Assembly: GCF_000600005.1 (NCBI RefSeq)
Contig: NZ_CP007446.1
Coordinates: forward strand, 894,894 to 958,893
Reading direction: 5' to 3'
Source: Snodgrassella alvi wkB2
Lineage (GTDB): Bacteria; Pseudomonadota; Gammaproteobacteria; Burkholderiales; Neisseriaceae
Length of the DNA: 64,000 nucleotides
The notes under the pieces were generated by a model, which saw only the letters and a list, made by a program, of their open reading frames with translations, did not search any database and was not told the origin of the DNA. Positions 40,279-48,690 of the stretch are shown piece by piece; the stretch's first letter is position 1, and each line of letters starts with the position of its first letter. The translations under genes and the position numbers were made by a program.

Positions 40279-40718
40279 ATTTATCTGTCCTTCAATTTTG
40301 GTTTAATCTGAATAAAGAATGAGTGTGCTTAATAGAAATGCATTTCAGATTTTTTATGTTTTTACAGTAGTTTATTCTTTCTGCTTTAATAAATTTACTG
40401 CTAATATAAATTTCTGGAAATGCATACAATCGGGATTTTTAAATATTACCCAATACATATATGCGATGCGTTTCAATATAGTTATAAAACATTTAAACGC
40501 CCTTTCATGCAATAAACTCAGTTTTAGCTTTAGTTTTCTTTAGGTTTGACTAACAGCAATTTAGTCAGAATTCAGAAAATATCCAGATATAAGGGTAGTG
40601 CCTGATTTTAAAGCTTATTTTTACAGTATTATAAACTGTAATAAAACGTGTTAATTTCAAATTTGCATGAGCGGGTATTTAAATAGCATTGCATATTTCA
40701 GATCAAGCAAATTGATTA
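40279..40718. other. 440-base gap between the Roadblock and PAS genes
   Basis: AT-rich, no convincing gene (a 74-codon frame at 40319-40543 on + has no support). A weak inverted repeat TTACAGT/ACTGTAA (40621-40641) follows the Roadblock gene but lacks a T-run on the minus strand. Read-through to PAS or a second promoter are both possible. Confidence 0.45.
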
Positions 40719-41081
40719 TTAACCAAAATGGTCAGCTAATTCTTTCAATGCCCGTTTAGCTTCAAACAGAATCAGACCTAATTTGGCTTCATGAGTGGTA
40801 GTAATGGTTAACAGAATAGCTTCAGAGGCCTGAAACAGCAGCATGTAGCCTTTATCAGTGTGAATAATGGTATTGTCCAGAGTACCTTTTAATACTTCTT
40901 TTGCAGAACGATTACCCAGAGACAGTAATGCTGCAGCCATTGCACCGATACGGTCTTCATCCATGCCACTCTGCAAAGCAGAAGCAATTGGCAAACCATC
41001 GGTTGAGATAACTGCTGAAGATGTAATGTCGGGTGTACTGTTCAGGGTTTTCAATACGCCTTCGATGAAATCATATTTCAT
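40719..41081 (-). CDS. Roadblock/LC7 domain protein (MglB-like)
   Basis: A 120-residue single-domain protein: V-L-K-T-L-N near the N-terminus, S-S-A-V-I-S-T-D-G-L-P-I-A-S-A, then a helix M-A-A-A-L-L-S-L-G-N-R-S and a strand pair ending L-G-L-I-L-F-E-A-K-R-A. Roadblock proteins dimerise and usually regulate small Ras-like GTPases such as MglA, or act as platforms in signalling. No GTPase gene is present in the window. The start at 41081 has AGAGGA seven bases upstream. An upstream frame extension (to 41144) is unsupported. An FNR-type site sits about 270 bases upstream. Confidence 0.85.
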   Translation of the reverse strand: MKYDFIEGVLKTLNSTPDITSSAVISTDGLPIASALQSGMDEDRIGAMAAALLSLGNRSAKEVLKGTLDNTIIHTDKGYMLLFQASEAILLTITTTHEAKLGLILFEAKRALKELADHFG

Positions 41082-41144
41082 GAAAATTCCTCTTAAATTG
41101 ACTGTAACTTTGTCAATTATAAAGATGGGTGAATTTTTTTGCAA

Positions 41145-41641
41145 AAAAATGTTATTAAATTTTATTAATTATCTTTATTTAAGTTTTCTATTTTATTTAC
41201 ATTTCTTTAGTTTTCTTGCTTATCTATAATTATTCAGAGCAATGAAAACTATTGTTACAGTTTATTGAATTCTATTGAAATGCAAATGAAATTATAGCAT
41301 TTTGAATAGGAGATTGCGTAATATAATCCGGTCTACTTAGCTAAAGTTTGATATTTATCAAATGTTATCTCATTTTTTATATTTTATATGCTATTGAGAC
41401 TGCGACTATATGTTTAATTCTATGCTTAACTTAATGGTAAATGAATTGTTTTAAATAATAAAATCTTACTTTTTTAGTGTATATTAATATATAAATTAAT
41501 GGTGTGTTGTAAGTTTGCTTATATATTTTACAAATTTAAATTAATGTTATTTATTAAAAAGACAATTAAGTGAAATTAGTGACTTTATAGTTTTATAATG
41601 TTAATTATGTTTATTTTGTTGTTTAATATATAAATTAATTT
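41145..41641. other. AT-rich region between parE and the Roadblock gene
   Basis: About 500 bases with no gene. It contains the FNR-type promoter given separately. The rest is A/T-rich sequence without clear structure. Confidence 0.5.
41313..41361 (-). promoter_or_regulatory. Probable FNR-activated promoter of the Roadblock-PAS-PhnD cluster
   Basis: TTGATATTTATCAA at 41348-41361 is a perfect FNR consensus palindrome. On the minus strand TATATT (41320-41325) can serve as -10. The start point that implies is near 41313, which puts the FNR site centre at -41.5, the class II activation position. The leader to the Roadblock ATG would be about 230 bases. The region lies downstream of parE's terminator, so it can only serve the Roadblock side. 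Confidence 0.65.
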
Positions 41642-41677
41642 AAACAGGTTGTTCTCAATATGATAAACAACCTGTTT
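41642..41677 (-). terminator. parE terminator
   Basis: AAACAGGTTGTT (41642-41653) and AACAACCTGTTT (41666-41677), a 12-bp perfect stem with a 12-base loop. A modest T-rich run follows on the minus strand. Confidence 0.7.
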
Positions 41678-41689
41678 GTTAGGTTAATT

Positions 41690-43666
41690 TCAAATATCGG
41701 CTTCTACTTTATCTCCTTCAGCTTCCATCCATACTCTTCTGGAAGCTGCTTCACCTTTTCCCATTAATTTGATAAAAATATTTCGGGTTTCACTGTTTTC
41801 TTCATCGGGAATATGTACTTGCAACAGACGGCGTGTATCCGGATTCATGGTAGTATCCTTGAGCTGATCAGGATTCATTTCGCCTAAACCTTTAAAGCGA
41901 TTTATGTGATAAGTACTTTTTTCTAGTTGCAGTCTGTCTTTAATGCTTTCCAGTTCTGCCTCATCCTGAGCATAAATTTTGCGTGCAGGTTTGCTTTTAC
42001 CCTGTGCATTTACATCTATACGAAAAAGTGGTGGTTGGGCAACATAAATGTGTCCGGCCTCTATCAGTCGCGGGAAATGGGTATAAAATAAGGTAAGTAA
42101 TAGAACCTGTATATGAGCACCATCAACATCGGCATCTGATAAGATGGCTATTTTTCCATAGCGTAAGCCAGATAAATCAGGATTATCGTTTTTCCCGTGG
42201 GGGTCTACTCCGATGGCAACAGAAATATCATGTATTTCTGCATTACCAAACAATTGGTCACGATGAATTTCAAAACTGTTTAAAACTTTACCGCGCAATG
42301 GAAGAATTGCCTGAGTATTTTTATCCCGTGCCAGTTTGGCTGAGCCGCCGGCTGAATCACCTTCTACCAGAAACAATTCATTTTCTCGGATGTCTTCACT
42401 TTCGCAGTCAGTAAGTTTGCCTGGTAAAACAGCTACGCCAGAACCTTTTTTCTTTTCAATTTTTTTAGTTGAACGCATTCGCGCCTGAGCCTGACTAATA
42501 GCCAGTTCAGCTATTTTTTTACCTGTATCTATATTCTGGTTTAACCAAAGTTCTAATGGATCACTACATACTGCCGCTACCAGTTTGAGTGCATCACGAC
42601 TGGTTAATTTGTCTTTTGTCTGCCCTTGAAACTGAGGGTCGAGCAGCCGTGCTGAGAGAACAAAGGCAACGCGTGAAAAAACATCGTCTGACTGTAGTTT
42701 TACGCCGCGCGGAAGTAAATTATGATGATTGATAAAGTTGTTTACAGCGTGAAAAACTGCCTGTTTCAGCCCGGCTTCATGAGTGCCGCCTAACGCGGTA
42801 GGGATCAGATTAACGTAGCTTTCACTTGGTGTATGTCCGTCTTCCAGCCATGTCAGAGCGAAAGCTGCACCTTCACCCTGATTAAAATCAGTTCCATGAT
42901 TTGAGTTTAAATAATTTTCACTGGAGAAAATGGGCGTGGCAGTCTGGCTGTCTGAGAGTAAGTCAAGTAAATAGCTTTTCAGGCCATTCGGATAATGCCA
43001 GTTTTGTGTCTGAGCTTCATCCGTAGCATTCTGGTAGCGGGTAAGGGTAACATTCACGCCGGGTAATAAAACTGCTTTGGCACGTAAATTGCGTTCCAGT
43101 TCCGGCAGATTGTATTGCGGATTATCGAAGTAATGTCCGTCAGGCCAGATACGAACTTCGGTACCACTGTCTTTAACGGCGCATTTGCCGGTTACAGCCA
43201 AAGGTTTAATGACGTCACCACCAGCAAAGGCAATATGGTAAATATTTCCGGCTCTTTTAACAGTAACTTCAAGCCGGGAAGACAGTGCATTGGTCACGGA
43301 AACGCCTACACCATGTAAGCCACCTGAAAAAGCATAAGCACCGTCGCCGCTTTTTTTATTGAATTTACCACCAGCATGAAGTTGGGTGAAAACCAGTTCA
43401 ACTACGGGTACTTTTTCGGTTGGGTGTAATCCGGTGGGAATGCCGCGACCATTGTCTCTGACGGTAACGGATCCATCGGGATTCAGAGTAACATCGATAT
43501 TTTGTGCATAGCCGCCCAGAGCTTCGTCTGCGGCATTATCAATTACTTCCTGAATGATATGAGTAGGGCTATCCGTTCTGGTATACATACCAGGGCGTTC
43601 TTTAACCGGTGCCAGTCCTTTCAGAACGGTGACACTGGATTCATCATAAGTTGTGGATTTGCTCAT
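41690..43666 (-). CDS. parE: DNA topoisomerase IV subunit B
   Basis: ATPase subunit of topoisomerase IV, which unlinks daughter chromosomes with ParC. It has 658 residues. The GHKL ATPase is at the N-terminus (E-V-I-D-N-A-A-D-E-A, D-N-G-R-G-I-P, G-G-L-H-G-V-G), followed by a transducer domain. The Toprim domain has E-G-D-S-A-G-G-S-A and D-A-D-V-D-G-A-H-I. The length fits ParE rather than GyrB (about 800). No parC is adjacent. Confidence 0.94.
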   Translation of the reverse strand: MSKSTTYDESSVTVLKGLAPVKERPGMYTRTDSPTHIIQEVIDNAADEALGGYAQNIDVTLNPDGSVTVRDNGRGIPTGLHPTEKVPVVELVFTQLHAGGKFNKKSGDGAYAFSGGLHGVGVSVTNALSSRLEVTVKRAGNIYHIAFAGGDVIKPLAVTGKCAVKDSGTEVRIWPDGHYFDNPQYNLPELERNLRAKAVLLPGVNVTLTRYQNATDEAQTQNWHYPNGLKSYLLDLLSDSQTATPIFSSENYLNSNHGTDFNQGEGAAFALTWLEDGHTPSESYVNLIPTALGGTHEAGLKQAVFHAVNNFINHHNLLPRGVKLQSDDVFSRVAFVLSARLLDPQFQGQTKDKLTSRDALKLVAAVCSDPLELWLNQNIDTGKKIAELAISQAQARMRSTKKIEKKKGSGVAVLPGKLTDCESEDIRENELFLVEGDSAGGSAKLARDKNTQAILPLRGKVLNSFEIHRDQLFGNAEIHDISVAIGVDPHGKNDNPDLSGLRYGKIAILSDADVDGAHIQVLLLTLFYTHFPRLIEAGHIYVAQPPLFRIDVNAQGKSKPARKIYAQDEAELESIKDRLQLEKSTYHINRFKGLGEMNPDQLKDTTMNPDTRRLLQVHIPDEENSETRNIFIKLMGKGEAASRRVWMEAEGDKVEADI

Positions 43667-43793
43667 AATTTATTTTTAGATAAGTATTAATCGCAATATA
43701 AAACAAATTACCGTAAAAAATTTATTTTTTCGGTAATTTGTTTCAGATTCAGAATTTTGGCGGAATCTTCAATACAGAACTATTCACAGGCCA

Positions 43794-44333
43794 TCATTCT
43801 GCCAGTGAGTATTTATCATCATGATTTTGTCGAGTTTGAACAAATTCAGTCCAGCTGGGCAGTTCGTGTAAAAAGCGTGAAAGCTCGTGTAATGCATTCA
43901 GATAGACATTTCTTTTGAATTCAATAACTTCATCAACAGGGGCCCAGTATTGGTGCCAGCGCCATGCATCAAATTCAGGATGATGGGTTGCTCGCAGATG
44001 AACATCACTTTCCCGTCCGGTCAGGCGCAGCAAATACCAGATCTGTTTTTGGCCTTTATAAGAACCCCGCCATTCGCGTTTGATCCAATGTGTAGGTACA
44101 TCATAACGTAACCAGTCCCGGGTGCGTCCGATTATTTTGACATGATGCGGCAGCAGGCCGACTTCTTCCATGAGTTCACGATACATGGCGGCTTCCGGGC
44201 TTTCACCCGGCTTAATACCGCCTTGCGGAAACTGCCAAGAGTGTTCATGTACACGCTTGCCCCAAAAAACCTCGTTATGGTCGTTAGTAATGATTATCCC
44301 GACATTGGGGCGATAACCTTCTCTGTCTAACAT
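43794..44333 (-). CDS. rppH: RNA pyrophosphohydrolase
   Basis: Removes pyrophosphate from the 5' end of triphosphorylated mRNA, triggering RNase E decay. It has 179 residues from [12 protein letters not shown] (44333), the family start. A 12-residue upstream extension is unsupported. The NUDIX box is [29 protein letters not shown] is the RppH signature. Confidence 0.94.
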   Translation of the reverse strand: MLDREGYRPNVGIIITNDHNEVFWGKRVHEHSWQFPQGGIKPGESPEAAMYRELMEEVGLLPHHVKIIGRTRDWLRYDVPTHWIKREWRGSYKGQKQIWYLLRLTGRESDVHLRATHHPEFDAWRWHQYWAPVDEVIEFKRNVYLNALHELSRFLHELPSWTEFVQTRQNHDDKYSLAE

Positions 44334-44369
44334 GGTAGTTCGCCCAATAAATAAATTGAATTTTCGCAC

Positions 44370-45474
44370 AAATCAGGCAGTGAGACTAGTAAGGATTAAG
44401 TGTGCAATATCAAATTTAATTAAGTAAATTTTTATATTATATTGGCATGTATGAAGTTTTCAGTTAAAAATCTGGATTTAGCTATGAATAATATTGGAGA
44501 AGTCTAATATCAATGATTAATTAAATATCTGGATGAGTTTTAATCATTCAAGTTGGATATTTAATTTATATTTTATTTATGGTTTTCATAAACCAGATAA
44601 TTGTATAAATATTAAATCAGTTAAAAGCGTAAAAAAACGTATCTTTCTTTATCTATCAATAGAATATCATTGGGATTATGTGGTCGTTTGGAATAAACGA
44701 TATACGAAAATTATTTTTCCAAATATTTTCTCATTTCCAATATTTTAGACGAAAGATAAACTTTATGCTGATAAACAGGTAAATTATTATTTCTAATATT
44801 CTGCTTATTTTCATTTTGATATTTTAAAAAAGACAATTCTGTTAAATCTATGAATGATTGAACAGTTGGTAAGGGTATATATTAAATTGAAAAAATTATT
44901 AATATTAAGCAATTATCATAAAATTAATTGTCAAAAGAAAAGCAATATTGTAGTGAGGATAGTTGAATCTATACTATAGTGACTGGTATAGCTGATGATA
45001 ATTAATATCGCCCTTGGGGCTTAATCCTGAAAAGGTTGAAATTGTGGGACGGTATATAAAAGATAAAAATGTCTATCTGGTCAAACTAAAGTCATTTACA
45101 AAATGAATGCAGATGCAGAAAAATTTAATATTTTTATTTTAGCGCAAAGATATTTAATTTTTGGACTAGGATATCTTGATATTTATTGTATTGTCAATCG
45201 TTTGATTTATAAAAAATTTTATTTAATTTAGTGTGGTCAAATATACTAAGGAATAACTGATTAAAAAATATTTTCATACCGATTGATAATAATTGAATCT
45301 GTACTCAATAATTGAATTAAAACAAATTCAGCTGAAAAAAATCCACATTACTGCAATCTTTTTGTATTTGAAATTTTATTATAAATAAGATGTAATGAGT
45401 TTATAGGTATTTGTTACTGGTAATAACTTTTCCGAAAATATTATTTATAGTTTTTATTAAAGAGAGCATATTTA
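44370..45474. other. 1.1-kb AT-rich region without a convincing gene
   Basis: The longest non-coding stretch in the window. A 71-codon frame at 44533-44748 (+) is AT-biased, lacks a ribosome site and shows no motif. A more GC-rich island at about 45008-45053 contains GCCCTTGGGGC and stands out from its surroundings. It could be part of a small RNA or a gene remnant. I see no tRNA. Confidence 0.45.
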
Positions 45475-45475
45475 A

Positions 45476-45507
45476 AAAGAGCCCTATCTCTGCAGATAGG
45501 GCTCTTT
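45476..45507 (-). terminator. Strong terminator after the 46-codon ORF
   Basis: AAAGAGCCCTATCT and AGATAGGGCTCTTT form a 14-bp perfect stem with a CTGC loop. On the minus strand it is followed by TTTAAATA. Confidence 0.88.
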
Positions 45508-45520
45508 ATTAGCAAAAATT

Positions 45521-45661
45521 TTATTGATGAACAGGTTCGAAATTGTGAATGGCTTTTTCATTTTCAGGAGTTTGCTCTTTGCCATTTACAGCCTGAGTAT
45601 GTTGATAAAAAGCAGCGCGTTTAGCTGCCTGAAAAATTTGTAATCTACGACGATGTTGCAT
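45521..45661 (-). CDS. Small basic protein, 46 residues, unknown function
   Basis: From the ATG at 45661 (AAAGGA about eight bases upstream) the frame gives M-Q-H-R-R-R-L-Q-I-F-Q-A-A-K-R-A and ends H-N-F-E-P-V-H-Q. It has a basic, helical N-terminal half and an acidic/polar C-terminal half. A strong terminator starts 14 bases after the stop. The combination of ribosome site, short frame and terminator suggests a real transcript. A longer start at 45709 is less likely. The + strand of this ORF carries the DUS-like word GCTGCCTGAAA (45624-45634). I do not recognise the protein. Confidence 0.5.
   Translation of the reverse strand: MQHRRRLQIFQAAKRAAFYQHTQAVNGKEQTPENEKAIHNFEPVHQ
45624..45634 (+). 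repeat. DUS-like word GCTGCCTGAAA, copy 3
   Basis: It lies within the 46-codon ORF, on the opposite strand. Confidence 0.4.
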
Positions 45662-45902
45662 AGTTAAATCCTTTCTCGCTTGCTGGTGTGGGGCACCAAC
45701 TGTTGTCATTTATAACTTGGAAGTATAAGTTTACTGATAAATTAATAATGCAGATCAGTTATCAGTTCGGATATTGTTTTTAACGTAATAATTTATTAGT
45801 TCATTAAACAATATATAAGATATAACAGAATATTGCAAGACAGTGATGTATGTCTGTCTTTAAATTGAGAGGAAATGATAAATAGAAAACCGCAGAATTG
45901 TT

Positions 45903-45937
45903 AAAAGGTCAGGTCTGAATCAGTAGCCTGACCTTTT
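45903..45937. terminator. Terminator downstream of rhlE
   Basis: AAAAGGTCAGG (45903-45913) and CCTGACCTTTT (45927-45937), an 11-bp stem with a 13-base loop, just after the rhlE stop on the minus strand. A/T runs on both sides allow action in both directions. Confidence 0.75.
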
Positions 45938-45957
45938 ATTACGATAAAGTGAGGAGC

Positions 45958-47289
45958 TTATTGCTTGGGTTGGCTATTACTACGTCTGTTTGGCTGACTG
46001 TTTCTCTGACGGGCAGCCGGAATGTTCTGGCGGGAACGGTTTGGTTGCTGTTCGCCAGACTGACGGCGGTTTGCATTCCAGTTGCCATTTTTGTTGTGAT
46101 TACCATAGGAGCGGCGACCTTTATTCGCTATTTTACCAGCACGTTTACGTGTCGGTTCCATACCGGCAATAGTTTGCTCAGGTAATTTGCGGTTTAGGTA
46201 GCGTTCAATTTTATGTACTTTAATATACTCGTTTACTTCAGCAAAAGTAATGGCCAGACCGGTTCGGCCAGCACGGCCTGTACGACCGATACGATGTACA
46301 TAGTCTTCAGCCTGCTTAGGTAAATCATAATTAATGACATGTGTAATGGTTGGTACATCAATACCACGTGCGGCAACATCAGTAGCCACTAGTATTTTAA
46401 TCCGGCCTTTGCGTAAATCCATTAATGTACGGTTACGCCAGCCTTGTGGCATATCGCCATGCAGACAGTTAGCCGAAAAGCCTTTTTCATAAAGTTCATC
46501 AGCCAGCTGTTCAGACATAGCTTTGGTGGCAGTAAATATTACTGCCTGATCAATACTGGTATCACGCAACAGATGATCAAGCAGACGGTTTTTATGCCGG
46601 ATGTCATCACAGTAATACAGTTTTTCATCAATTTTGCCTTGTTTTTCTTCCCGGGCAATATCGATTTTTTGCGGCTGATGTGTTAATTTTTCGGCAAGTT
46701 TACCTACCATACCATCCCAGGTAGCTGAAAATAACAGGGTCTGACGTTCAGTAGGAGTTGCGGCAACTATGGTCTCAATATCATCAATAAAACCCATATC
46801 CAGCATTCTGTCTGCTTCATCCAGAATAAGTACTTCCAGCCGGCCAAAATCAATGCGTCCCTGACGCATGTGATCCATCAGACGTCCCGGAGTAGCTACG
46901 ATAAGATCAATCGGACGGGATAATGCACGGATTTGCTGACCGAAAGCTGTGCCGCCTACCAACGTTACTGTGCGCAGCCAAGGCATGTTTTTACCATAAA
47001 TCTGAGCGTTTTTTTCTACCTGTTGCGCGAGTTCGCGTGTGGGTGTTAATACCAGAGCCCGCGGGCCTTTGCCTGATTTTTCACTGCGTTTGAGCAGTTT
47101 TTGCAGTGTTGGTAATAAAAATGCGGCTGTTTTTCCAGAACCGGTTTGGGCGGAAACCATTAAATCCTGGTTATCCAGAACTGCCGGAATAGATTCAAGT
47201 TGTACTGGTGTTGGATTTTCGTAGCCGGCAGCAGTGAGTGCATTGGTAAGCTGTTTGTCTAGTTTTAAATCTGAAAAAGACAATGTCAT
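45958..47289 (-). CDS. rhlE: DEAD-box RNA helicase, RhlE type
   Basis: A 443-residue ATP-dependent RNA helicase. All core motifs are present: Q motif (P-T-P-V-Q), A-Q-T-G-S-G-K-T, P-T-R-E-L-A-Q-Q, T-P-G-R-L, D-E-A-D, S-A-T, A-R-G-I-D-V and H-R-I-G-R-T-G-R-A-G-R. The last 70 or so residues are a basic, disordered Arg/Asn/Gln-rich tail that would bind RNA. RhlE-type helicases act in ribosome assembly and RNA decay, often at low temperature. A hairpin covers part of its ribosome site. Confidence 0.92.
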   Translation of the reverse strand: MTLSFSDLKLDKQLTNALTAAGYENPTPVQLESIPAVLDNQDLMVSAQTGSGKTAAFLLPTLQKLLKRSEKSGKGPRALVLTPTRELAQQVEKNAQIYGKNMPWLRTVTLVGGTAFGQQIRALSRPIDLIVATPGRLMDHMRQGRIDFGRLEVLILDEADRMLDMGFIDDIETIVAATPTERQTLLFSATWDGMVGKLAEKLTHQPQKIDIAREEKQGKIDEKLYYCDDIRHKNRLLDHLLRDTSIDQAVIFTATKAMSEQLADELYEKGFSANCLHGDMPQGWRNRTLMDLRKGRIKILVATDVAARGIDVPTITHVINYDLPKQAEDYVHRIGRTGRAGRTGLAITFAEVNEYIKVHKIERYLNRKLPEQTIAGMEPTRKRAGKIANKGRRSYGNHNKNGNWNANRRQSGEQQPNRSRQNIPAARQRNSQPNRRSNSQPKQ

Positions 47290-47319
47290 GATTTTCCTTT
47301 GGTTAAACGAGCAACCAAA
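47290..47319 (-). promoter_or_regulatory. Hairpin at the rhlE ribosome binding site
   Basis: On the minus strand TTTGGTT (47319-47313) pairs with AACCAAA (47304-47298) across an 8-base loop. The 3' arm runs into the Shine-Dalgarno sequence AAAGGAAA before the ATG at 47289. It could tune translation. Confidence 0.45.
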
Positions 47320-47714
47320 CGTGATAATCTAGTTTATTGATGTGAAATTAGATTACAGGGAACTGTTGCTAGCTTAAGCCAAAAAGAAAATAAAAAAGGA
47401 AAGATAGCAATTGGTTGTCGTAAGTGTGTGTGTTCAGGTATTTTATACATCGACAACAACCAGACAACGTACGCATTGCTGCGAGTGTTGGGAGAGCGGC
47501 ATTACATAACTATTAAAGTAATAATGAATTCGCCGTATTTAATAAGGTTGCAAACGATGGTTTCAAATATTATCTTTTTAATTATAAGAGATATGGTCTT
47601 TTTAAGCAAGAGCGCTATTATATCTATATATGTAAATGTGCGAAGGTTTCTGTGGTTTTTTCCGTTACAATGTGACTGTTAGTGTATTTATTGCAGAAAT
47701 GTAAAATTTTATTT
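47320..47714. other. Divergent spacer between rhlE and rlmK
   Basis: About 395 bases. An 84-codon frame (47428-47682, +) shows no motif or ribosome site, so I do not call it. The region should contain the promoters of both genes. Confidence 0.45.
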
Positions 47715-48662
47715 ATGAGTGAAGATATTGGTGCTTTTGTCAATCGTCTGGGCAAAAATATTAAGCATTTACGTAAATGGGCACAACGTCAGGATATAGA
47801 GGCATGGCGTATGTATGACCGGGATATTCCACAGTATCCATTTGCTGCTGACATTTATGCCGATCATGTACATTTACAAGAATATGATACGGGCTGGTTG
47901 ATGCATAAGACAGACTATGAAAAATGGTTGGCTGAAGTAGTGGAGGCTGTTTTATTTGTGACTGGTCTGCCTAAAGAACATATTCATGTGAAAAAAAGAC
48001 AAAGGCAAAAAGGTAAAGATCAGTATGAAAAAACTGGTGTTACGGGTACGGATTTTGTCATTCATGAGCATGGGCGTGCATTCTGGGTGAATCTGGATAA
48101 ATATCTGGATACAGGTTTATTTCTTGATCATCGTAATACTCGCCAGAAAATAGGCAATATAGCGGCAGGAAAACGATTTTTGAATTTATTTGCTTATACA
48201 GGCAGTTTTTCAGTATATGCTGCAACTGGCGGTGCTTTATTCAGCGAAACTGTAGATCTCTCGAATACTTATCTGCAATGGGCACAACGAAATTTTGAAT
48301 TGAACGGGCTGGATATGCAGGCTCATCAGATTGTTCGTGCTGATGTATTTCAATATTTGCAGAAAGCTGTTGAAGATCACAAACAGTTTGATTTGATTGT
48401 AATGGATCCGCCAAGTTTCTCAAATAGTAAGAAAATGCTGGATATTCTGGATATTCAGCGGGATCAGGAAAAACTGATAGATGGTGCAATGCGTTTATTA
48501 TCGAAACAGGGTAGTTTGTATTTTTCAAATAATCTGCGTAGTTTTACTTTAAATCCGGTTCTGGAGCAACGTTATGATGTAAATAATATTTCCAGAAAAA
48601 CAATACCTGAAGATTTTCGCAATACTCGTATTCATCAATGCTGGGAAATCCGGCATCGTTAA
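47715..48662 (+). CDS. rlmK: 23S rRNA (guanine(2069)-N7)-methyltransferase RlmK, stand-alone
   Basis: A 315-residue protein that aligns with the C-terminal half of E. coli RlmKL (YcbY): F-V-N-R-L-G-K-N, W-V-N-L-D-K-Y-L-D-T-G-L-F-L-D-H-R, the SAM loop F-L-N-L-F-A-Y-T-G-S-F-S-V and catalytic D-P-P-S-F-S-N-S-K. In E. coli this half makes m7G2069, while the N-terminal half (RlmL) is not present here and would be a separate gene. I start at M-S-E-D-I-G-A (47715). The frame opens 11 codons earlier without support. Ribosome site weak. Confidence 0.88.
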   Translation: MSEDIGAFVNRLGKNIKHLRKWAQRQDIEAWRMYDRDIPQYPFAADIYADHVHLQEYDTGWLMHKTDYEKWLAEVVEAVLFVTGLPKEHIHVKKRQRQKGKDQYEKTGVTGTDFVIHEHGRAFWVNLDKYLDTGLFLDHRNTRQKIGNIAAGKRFLNLFAYTGSFSVYAATGGALFSETVDLSNTYLQWAQRNFELNGLDMQAHQIVRADVFQYLQKAVEDHKQFDLIVMDPPSFSNSKKMLDILDIQRDQEKLIDGAMRLLSKQGSLYFSNNLRSFTLNPVLEQRYDVNNISRKTIPEDFRNTRIHQCWEIRHR

Positions 48663-48690
48663 TCAAAAGGTCAATTTGCGGGAGATAAAA

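Noticed and set aside
40319-40543. 74-codon open frame on + strand between PAS and Roadblock genes
   Set aside because: Opposite strand to the cluster, AT-rich, no ribosome site or homology.
44533-44748. 71-codon open frame on + strand
   Set aside because: AT-driven composition, no ribosome site, no motif, inside an AT-rich gap.
47428-47682. 84-codon open frame upstream of rlmK
   Set aside because: No ribosome site or recognisable feature; overlaps the divergent promoter region.
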